Below, piece by piece: positions 39,671 through 43,872 of a DNA stretch of 43,872 bases (the first letter of the stretch is position 1; every line of letters starts with the position of its first letter). The stretch spans positions 1 through 43,872 of the forward strand of contig CAIMOB010000004.1 of assembly GCA_903842985.1 (NCBI GenBank). Reading direction: 5' to 3'. This DNA comes from an uncultured archaeon. GTDB taxonomy: Archaea > Nanobdellota > Nanobdellia > Woesearchaeales > CAIVOO01. A program made the translations under genes and the position numbers. The notes under the pieces were generated by a model, which worked only from the letters and a program-made list of their open reading frames with translations, did no database searches and had not been told where the DNA came from.

Positions 39671-39889
39671 TTAAAACCCCAATTTTTTCTTTACCTCTTC
39701 GTGCGTATAGAATTTTCCAGCCTTTATTTCAGCTTCTGCTTTCTCTATGTCTCTCTTTGTCTCATCGCTGAGTTCCATTGTGTCCTCTATAATGCCCCAG
39801 ATGACGTCTTCGTAGCTTTCCTTTTCAAAGAGCTTTCTTTTCTTTAGCTCTTTCAATAGGTCAGCGCTTACCTGTATTGTTGTTGCCAT
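39671..39889 (-). CDS. Antitoxin of the RelE module
   Basis: The protein is 72 aa from the ATG at 39889. The frame is open further upstream, but the TATA box (CTTTAAATAC, minus strand, centred near 39916) lies about 27 nt from this ATG. It begins MATTIQVSADLLKELKKRK, then FEKESYEDVIWGIIEDTM, and a charged helical tail FYTHEEVKKKLGF. The strand-helix-helix start is a ribbon-helix-helix or VapB-type DNA-binding domain as in archaeal RelB/VapB-like antitoxins. The tail should wrap the toxin. Confidence 0.8.
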   Translation of the reverse strand: MATTIQVSADLLKELKKRKLFEKESYEDVIWGIIEDTMELSDETKRDIEKAEAEIKAGKFYTHEEVKKKLGF

Positions 39890-39951
39890 AGCAGGCATAT
39901 AAGTTGCTATAGTATTTAAAGGTTTTGTTTCCATGAGAGATATTATAAATT

Positions 39952-39990
39952 TGGAGTATATAAGCAAGCGTTGTAGTGTTTGCTACTACA
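39952..39990. repeat. GTTGTAG-type operator block, copy 1
   Basis: TGGAGTATATAA is followed two bases later by AAGCGTTGTAG, shared with 41323-41360 (23 of 25 bases identical). An imperfect palindrome then follows (TGTAGT...ACTACA). It ends 8 nt before the TATA box of the MBL gene, so a bound protein would block or recruit TBP/TFB. Confidence 0.65.
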
Positions 39991-40042
39991 CATAAATCTT
40001 TATATATTGCCTGCTGTTGCTTTTTGCTAAAGAGGGATTGTT

Positions 40043-40762
40043 TTGGAAGTCACTGTCATCGCATCCGGAAGCAACGGGAATTGCTGCCTAGTTGAGGAAA
40101 AAGGCGTTTCTATCCTTATTGATGCAGGCAAAAGCGGGAGAGAAATAGAAAGACGGATGAATTCTTTGGGCAAAAGCCTGGAAAATGTTGACGGATGCAT
40201 TATCACGCACGGGCATACAGACCATATCCGGGGTGCAGAAGTGATATCAAGAAGATACGGCATTCCGCTGTATGTCAGCAGGCAGGCTGAATTTTTATTA
40301 TCTGGCGCTGTAAAGGAGTTTGACGGTAATTTTAAAATTAAAGGCGTTGAGGTTAAGCCGGTTTTAACTTCGCATAATGTTCCGTCTTCAGGATTTGTCA
40401 TAGGAAAGTTCGGGCTGTTCACAGACACAGGCATGGTGACGCCGGAGATGGACTCTGCCATGGGAAATTTAAATGCTGTTCTGCTGGAATCAAATCATGA
40501 CATAGAAATGCTCAGGAATGGGCGCTATCCCCGTTTCCTTAAGAACTGGATTCTTTCTGACACAGGGCACTTAAGCAATGAAACAGCAAGCTCGCTTATA
40601 CAAAATAAAGGGAAGAATCTTTCTTTGGTTTTATTAGGCCATCTGTCCGGCAATAACAATACGCCTCAGCTTGCAGAGGAGACATTCGAAAGAATAGTCA
40701 AAAGAAAGATAGACTGTGCAGTGTGCTCAAGAGAAAAGGAAAGCGGCAGCTGGGGATTCTGA
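40043..40762 (+). CDS. Metallo-beta-lactamase fold hydrolase (WalJ/YycJ-like)
   Basis: The 239-aa protein has the MBL fold motifs SGSNGNCCLVE, ILIDAGKSGREIERR, the metal motif THGHTDHIRG (HxHxDH), VLTSHNVPSSGFVI, LLESNHDIEML, and a late LLGHLSGNNNTPQLA. It resembles YycJ/WalJ-type exonuclease-like hydrolases. The start codon is TTG at 40043, supported by GAGG 7 nt upstream. The TATA box is CTTTATATATTG (39998-40009), just downstream of the operator block at 39952. It likely acts on nucleic acids. Confidence 0.85.
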   Translation: MEVTVIASGSNGNCCLVEEKGVSILIDAGKSGREIERRMNSLGKSLENVDGCIITHGHTDHIRGAEVISRRYGIPLYVSRQAEFLLSGAVKEFDGNFKIKGVEVKPVLTSHNVPSSGFVIGKFGLFTDTGMVTPEMDSAMGNLNAVLLESNHDIEMLRNGRYPRFLKNWILSDTGHLSNETASSLIQNKGKNLSLVLLGHLSGNNNTPQLAEETFERIVKRKIDCAVCSREKESGSWGF

Positions 40763-40764
40763 GA

Positions 40765-41025
40765 CTAATGCCTATAAATATTGTCATGGTGGTCGTAATC
40801 AAGTATAATTATCTCCTTTTCATTAATTTCATAAATCAGTACAAATGACTTATCAATATGAACTCTTCTTATTCCGGACATATCCCCCCGCAATGGCTTG
40901 AAATGATACGGATTTTCAAGTATTTGCTGAATTTTCTTTGATATTATCTCCATTTGTTTTGGATTTTTCTTTTTCAGCTTTAAAAATATTTTATCAACAT
41001 CCGGCTTTATTTTTATAGAATACAT
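40765..41025 (-). CDS. RelE-family toxin (second module)
   Basis: This 86-aa protein has a RelE/YafQ-type pattern: SIKIKPDVDKIFLKLKKKNPKQMEIISKKIQQILENPYHFKPLRGDMSGIRRVHIDKSFVLIYEI, ending in a strand and DYDHHDNIYRH with a terminal His typical of YafQ-like toxins. It follows the antitoxin stop by one base. It ends 2 bp from the stop of the convergent MBL gene. It is an mRNA interferase by family. Confidence 0.92.
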   Translation of the reverse strand: MYSIKIKPDVDKIFLKLKKKNPKQMEIISKKIQQILENPYHFKPLRGDMSGIRRVHIDKSFVLIYEINEKEIIILDYDHHDNIYRH

Positions 41026-41026
41026 T

Positions 41027-41260
41027 TCATTTCAGGCTGTACCTCTTCCTTAAGTCCGCCATACTGCTGATATGTATTGCCTTTTGCTTGCTGATTCTCT
41101 CAAGCTTCTTCAAATATTCATCCCTTACTTTAGGCTCTTCCTCAATCTGCGATTCCATGAATATCTCCACTTGCTTGCTCATGCTAATCCCGTGTTCCTT
41201 GCAAAATCCTGAAAATTTGCGGTACACTTCCTCCTGAACATTGAATGTTTTCAATACCAT
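41027..41260 (-). CDS. Ribbon-helix-helix antitoxin (second module)
   Basis: This 77-aa protein starts MVLKTFNVQEEVYRKFSGFCKEHGISMSKQVEIFM, a clear ribbon-helix-helix (beta strand, two helices). A charged helix then contacts the toxin (DEYLKKLERISKQKAIHISS) and the protein ends KRYSLK. The start codon lies inside a long nested palindrome (41259-41293), the expected autorepression operator. Confidence 0.88.
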   Translation of the reverse strand: MVLKTFNVQEEVYRKFSGFCKEHGISMSKQVEIFMESQIEEEPKVRDEYLKKLERISKQKAIHISSMADLRKRYSLK

Positions 41261-41293
41261 GTTATTTAACCTTAAATAAGGTTATTTAACATG
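41259..41293. promoter_or_regulatory. Nested palindromic operator of the RHH antitoxin
   Basis: The three abutting subsites are GTTATTTAAC, CTTAAATAAG and GTTATTTAAC, flanked by AT and ATG. Each is a palindrome broken only by its central two bases, and together they form one larger palindrome. It covers the antitoxin start codon, so binding would also block access to a leaderless mRNA start. Confidence 0.75.
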
Positions 41294-41322
41294 TATTTAA
41301 ACCTTTCTGTATGTTAGAAGTC

Positions 41323-41360
41323 TGGAGTATATAAAGAAGCGTTGTAGCGATCACTACAAC
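41323..41360. repeat. GTTGTAG-type operator block, copy 2
   Basis: It shares the TGGAGTATATAA..AAGCGTTGTAG block with copy 1 at 39952. Here the palindrome is almost perfect: GTTGTAG-cGATCa-CTACAAC (41341-41360, 20 bp). It ends about 9 nt before the TATA box of the 26-aa ORF. Confidence 0.75.
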
Positions 41361-41397
41361 AGCAAGATTTTAATATATCCTTATGCACCCAATTCAT

Positions 41398-41478
41398 ATG
41401 AAATCTAAAAAATCTAAGAAAAGTTGGTTTGGCTGCCTGAAAGGGGTAAAGAAGTTTACCAAGAAGGATGAATTTTGA
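41398..41478 (+). CDS. 26-aa basic peptide resembling an antitoxin tail
   Basis: The peptide reads MKSKKSKKSWFGCLKGVKKF then TKKDEF. The end (FGCLKGVKKFTKKDEF) resembles the toxin-binding C-terminus of VapB/AbrB-type antitoxins (F-G-x-L-K-G...F-T-x-x-D-E). The DNA-binding part is replaced by a Lys/Ser-rich stretch. TTTTAATATA is about 25 nt upstream and the palindromic block 41341-41360 precedes it, which supports expression. It could be an orphan antitoxin or a decoy. Confidence 0.5.
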   Translation: MKSKKSKKSWFGCLKGVKKFTKKDEF

Positions 41479-41484
41479 TTAAAT

Positions 41485-41844
41485 CTATTCTATTTTTCTC
41501 TCCTCTGTTTTTCTTATGAACTTATTTATGCTTATTTTTTTGCTCGGAAAATCATCAACATTATAGCGAATGTCGCTATCAAAATTGCAAACAACATACT
41601 TTAATTTCTTTGTGAGAAACCAGATTATCTGCTCATAGTATTCCGGCAGGCATTGCACGCAATAACCCTTGCCAAGATAGTTTCCTTTCTTTATTTTTGT
41701 TCCAATGAGGCTTTCAGCAAATTTTTTTGCTTTTATCGTGTCTTTTTCAAACTCTTCCCTTTCCACATTTTTGCCCAGTAAAGTTTCTTCATGCTCGCCT
41801 TCACACCAGTCGTATTCTATTTTGAAAATATTTAATTCATTCAT
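41485..41844 (-). CDS. Hypothetical acidic protein
   Basis: This 119-aa soluble protein includes FKIEYDWCEGEHEETLLGKNVEREEFEKD, LGKGYCVQCLPEYYEQIIWFL and YVVCNFDSDIRYNVDDFPSKKISI. Cysteines at about 14, 62, 65 and 86 may bind metal (YCVQC). It is preceded by a GGGGTG motif before the ATG and a palindrome GTATC-GATT-GATAC further upstream. The pattern resembles small orphan proteins found with toxin-antitoxin genes; its function is unknown. Confidence 0.55.
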   Translation of the reverse strand: MNELNIFKIEYDWCEGEHEETLLGKNVEREEFEKDTIKAKKFAESLIGTKIKKGNYLGKGYCVQCLPEYYEQIIWFLTKKLKYVVCNFDSDIRYNVDDFPSKKISINKFIRKTEERKIE

Positions 41845-41871
41845 TTAGCACCCCTTTGATATTGTGTTTTG

Positions 41872-41898
41872 GTATCGATTGATACTAATAAGGTATCG
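41872..41898. promoter_or_regulatory. GTATC palindrome upstream of the 119-aa gene
   Basis: GTATC-GATT-GATAC (41872-41885) is an inverted repeat. A further half-site GGTATCG (41892-41898) flanks a TATA-like ATTAGTATC on the minus strand. It is probably the operator of a local regulator. Confidence 0.5.
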
Positions 41899-41961
41899 TT
41901 TATGCATCTTTTTGGTTTTTAGAAGAGATTTGGGCTTTTATATATGTTGCGGGAGGATGTC

Positions 41962-41975
41962 CAGTGGTCAACCCA
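41962..41975. repeat. 14-bp direct repeat, left copy
   Basis: CAGTGGTCAACCCA is identical to 43020-43033. The two copies flank the Fic gene and its operators. The right copy lies inside the end of the nuclease gene. Confidence 0.8.
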
Positions 41976-41976
41976 G

Positions 41977-42008
41977 AGGTGACTACTTTTTCTTTGTTTT
42001 GTAGTCAC
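41977..42008 (-). terminator. Inverted repeat spanning the Fic stop codon
   Basis: GGTGACTAC (41977-41985) and GTAGTCACC (42000-42008) form a 9-bp stem with a 14-nt loop. It contains the last codons and the TAG of the Fic gene. The same stem and the same 14-nt spacing recur at 42978-43007, across the stop of the nuclease gene. Confidence 0.6.
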
Positions 42009-42933
42009 CCAGTTTTTTCTTCAGTTCCTTATATTCTTTAATATAAAGCCTTACTGTTGGCTTTAAATCATGGTTTTTCTCATAAAACTGCAATGATTCA
42101 TAATACTCTGCCCTGTTTTTGAAATCTATGTTTATTGGCGGCAAGCTGTGTTTGATGAGTATGTTATTTAATAGTATTCTTCCAACCCTCCCATTCCCGT
42201 CCCTGAATGGATGAATATTCTCAAATTGGTTATGGACAACCGCCCCAAGAATCAGCCCCGGATATTTGTTTTTGTTATTGCTGTACCACTCAACCAATTC
42301 GCGCAGAAGATGGCTTATTCTCGCCTGCGGCGCGCCTTCATGGACAACATTTCCTCTGCTGTCCATTACAACAACTTCTTCGCCTTTTTTCCTAAGTTTC
42401 CCGGCGAATGGCTTGGAATTCTTGAATATGATTTTATGTATTTTTTTAATAAGCTCCAATGAAATATGCTCTTTTATGATTCGGGTATGTGAAATTGCCT
42501 CATCCACCCCAAATGCCTCGGCAATGTCCTCCTTTGATTTGTTTGGCCATTTGTCTTTTTCCAGCAGATCCTTGACCTCTTCCTGGCTTAGTTTGCTTCC
42601 TTCTATTGCGTTGGTATTGTAAGTGAATATTTTTGAGAATTCCTTCCAATCCCCTTCTGACAAATGGCTTATTTTTAGCGGTATCTGGGCTTCAAGTTTC
42701 TTTATTAAATTTATTTCCTCCTTTGAAAGCTCTACTTTGAGCGGGTCTTTTATTATTTTGTACCTGTGTATCTCCTCCAGGATGAGCTTTTCAGCTATTT
42801 TTTTTCTTTCGTTCAGCTTTGTTAAGTCATGGCCCAGGTATTTCCTGAATTTGTGGACTTTCGTGCCTTCCCTATATGAATATGCGAGGTAATATTTTAT
42901 TCCCTTCCCGGACTTTCTTTTTTCTATATGCAT
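41983..42933 (-). CDS. Fic-domain protein (AMPylator type) with inhibitory motif
   Basis: Fic enzymes transfer AMP or other nucleotidyl groups to proteins. The 316-aa protein carries the full active site HPFRDGNGRVGR (241-252) and an N-terminal inhibitory helix motif TNAIEG (107-112), which fits (S/T)xxxE(G/N) of self-inhibited class II Fic proteins. The first 40 residues (GIKYYLAYSYREGTKVHKFRKYLG) are an SH3-like or RNase H-like N-terminal strand pair also seen in some transposases. TATTTAAA (42956-42963) gives a leaderless transcript, flanked by GGTGACTAC motifs. The gene is bounded by 14-bp direct repeats. Confidence 0.93.
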   Translation of the reverse strand: MHIEKRKSGKGIKYYLAYSYREGTKVHKFRKYLGHDLTKLNERKKIAEKLILEEIHRYKIIKDPLKVELSKEEINLIKKLEAQIPLKISHLSEGDWKEFSKIFTYNTNAIEGSKLSQEEVKDLLEKDKWPNKSKEDIAEAFGVDEAISHTRIIKEHISLELIKKIHKIIFKNSKPFAGKLRKKGEEVVVMDSRGNVVHEGAPQARISHLLRELVEWYSNNKNKYPGLILGAVVHNQFENIHPFRDGNGRVGRILLNNILIKHSLPPINIDFKNRAEYYESLQFYEKNHDLKPTVRLYIKEYKELKKKLGDYKTKKK

Positions 42934-42945
42934 ACTAATGTTATA

Positions 42946-43007
42946 GGTGACTACATATTTAAACTTTTTGGTTTTGGGTGACTACATTTGGGTTGGTTTG
43001 TAGTCAC
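42946..43007. promoter_or_regulatory. GGTGACTAC operator cluster at the Fic promoter
   Basis: There are three copies of GTGACTAC or its complement: 42947-42954 between TATA and start codon, 42978-42985 just upstream of the BRE, and 43000-43007 inverted. The last two form an 8-bp stem with a 14-nt loop that contains the stop codon of the nuclease gene. Together they could act as operator and as terminator. Confidence 0.65.
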
Positions 43008-43663
43008 ACTATCTTCTGGCAGTGGTCAACCCATTTGCAGAAGCCGCAGTCTTCTGAAGGTTTTGGCATTGGATTTTTTAGAATTTGAATTGCTTCCCTG
43101 AAGATATTTTCCGCGTTCTTTATATTGACTGGCATCTTGATTAAGTCTGTGTGGAAGACAACATCTCCGCTCTTATTGACTTTTTCCGGATGGTAGAATA
43201 AGAGGTAGCTGTAATCCTCTGTTTCGTAGCTGTTTTTTCTTAATAAGAAGTTGTAGATGTCCAGCTGGTCCCTGTAATGCTCTGTTGTGTCTTCCTTCAC
43301 TGGGAAGCCCCGGGTTTTGAAGTCCAATACTATTAGCTTGTTTCCCTTTTTTAACAAGCAGTCAACTGCTCCTCTGAAGAGGTTTCCAGCTTCATCTGTC
43401 CAGGGGATGCCTTTGAAGTTGTTCCTCCAGATATCTAATAGTTCTTTGTTATTGAATAGGGTTACGCCTTTCAATTCCTTCAGCACTGGCGGAAGCTTTT
43501 CTCCGAATGAGTCAAAATATGCTTTAAGTATCTTGTCCATGCCAGATGGCAAGGAGGGGAAGATTGAGTCTGGGCGCTTGATATTCTTATTGAATTGTAG
43601 CCAGAAGCAGCGCGGGCAGTCTTTCAGCAAGCTTAAAGATGATGGGCTGAATTTGTGTGGCAT
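43004..43663 (-). CDS. PD-(D/E)XK nuclease with Cas4-like four-cysteine arrangement
   Basis: The protein has 219 aa from the ATG at 43663; a TATA box (TTATAAATAC, about 43686-43696) lies 28 nt upstream, whereas more upstream ATGs are too close. It shows FSPSSLSLLKDCPRCFWLQ, the catalytic FRGAVDCLL (Asp) and LIVLDFKTRG (D-F-K), then DQLDIYNFLL. It ends CGFCKWVDHCQKIV. The N-terminal Cys plus three C-terminal Cys match the Fe-S cluster sites of Cas4/AddB-type nucleases. No cas genes are present in the window. The stop is inside the GTAGTCAC motif. Confidence 0.85.
   Translation of the reverse strand: MPHKFSPSSLSLLKDCPRCFWLQFNKNIKRPDSIFPSLPSGMDKILKAYFDSFGEKLPPVLKELKGVTLFNNKELLDIWRNNFKGIPWTDEAGNLFRGAVDCLLKKGNKLIVLDFKTRGFPVKEDTTEHYRDQLDIYNFLLRKNSYETEDYSYLLFYHPEKVNKSGDVVFHTDLIKMPVNIKNAENIFREAIQILKNPMPKPSEDCGFCKWVDHCQKIV
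43020..43033. repeat. 14-bp direct repeat, right copy
   Basis: This is identical to 41962-41975. On the minus strand it encodes WVDHC near the end of the nuclease; the left copy reads WVDH in the same frame and then diverges. Confidence 0.8.
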
Positions 43664-43774
43664 TTCTTGTATAAAAATCATAGTATTTATAAGTATTATG
43701 CCCGTAGCTGTACTGTGGGAGTGGTGCACAAAATCAAAATCTTTATATATTGGTGTATATTTACTGTATATACA

Positions 43775-43872
43775 ATGAATATCGAAAACATAAAACGAAG
43801 GAAAAATGGAAGCAGCAAGTCAGTTCTAATAACAATCAGGATAACTCCAAAGATGTCTAAATGGCTTAAAGA
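43775..43872 (+). CDS. Start of a small regulator-like gene, cut by window end
   Basis: The visible part reads MNIENIKRRKNGSSKSVLIT then IRITPKMSKWLK. A basic N-terminus followed by VLITIRITPKMSKWLK resembles the strand-helix start of ribbon-helix-helix DNA-binding proteins, often antitoxins. The TATA box CTTTATATAT (43741-43750) is centred 29 nt upstream of the ATG. The rest lies outside the window, so the identity stays open. Confidence 0.5.
   Translation, partial: MNIENIKRRKNGSSKSVLITIRITPKMSKWLK

Overview
The window is chromosomal DNA of an archaeon, most probably a small-genome DPANN lineage of the Woesearchaeota/Pacearchaeota type. This placement is inferred from gene content, not from a marker-gene tree. 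Supporting signs are A-rich BRE plus TATA-box promoters about 25-28 nt upstream of start codons, so that most first genes look leaderless. Others are an initiator tRNA with a 19-nt bulge-helix-bulge intron, and archaeal genes such as archease, NreA and a PIN-ATPase-KH protein. Type IV pilin-like signal peptides and tRNA genes without encoded CCA also fit. Shine-Dalgarno motifs are rare and mostly occur inside operons. There is no rRNA and no CRISPR array.

Layout. 1-2294 (+): end of a secreted protein, a pilin-like protein, a 74-aa conserved protein, a DUF2391-like membrane protein and archease. 2257-2991 (-): a double-PAS protein. 3063-9698 (-): a tightly packed unit headed by tRNA-Ser(GCU), then M29-type aminopeptidase, secreted transglutaminase, a second DUF2391-like protein, a helical protein, PIN-ATPase-KH, a VIT/CCC1-like transporter and a lipoprotein. 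9790-9883 (+): intron-containing initiator tRNA. 10-15 kb: DedA, glycosyltransferase-like, radical SAM/SPASM, Cys-rich membrane protein, RNase HII and hypotheticals. 15.4-20.7 kb: SMC, GT4 glycosyltransferase and PIG-L deacetylase. 20.69-20.82 kb: a tRNA-Gly(UCC) gene with an aberrant T-loop and a duplicated 3' end. 20.8-31.7 kb: DHH phosphoesterase, a ThiI PP-loop domain alone, lytic transglycosylase/LysM, NreA plus nucleotidyltransferase, DUF362, methyltransferase, HD protein, plant-like DapB, short AlaRS, metallophosphoesterase and a SWIM protein.

31.7-36.9 kb is an accessory stretch of orphan genes, nearly all with their own leaderless promoter. It includes three divergent PIN-like nucleases and two small ORFs of 48 and 51 aa. 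36.9-39.4 kb holds TspO, DUF378, GDP-mannose 4,6-dehydratase and a HAD phosphatase. 39.4-43.9 kb is a toxin-antitoxin and regulatory island: two RelE modules, an MBL hydrolase, a 26-aa antitoxin-tail-like peptide, a Fic protein in a repeat-bounded cassette, a Cas4-like PD-(D/E)XK nuclease and the start of another small regulator. Several palindromes with TGTAG half-sites control this island.

The most interesting items are the PIN-like cluster, the Fic cassette with its matching hairpins and 14-bp flanking repeats, the repeated GTTGTAG operators, the abnormal tRNA-Gly locus, and the lytic transglycosylase in an archaeon. No stretch longer than about 300 bases lacks a gene.
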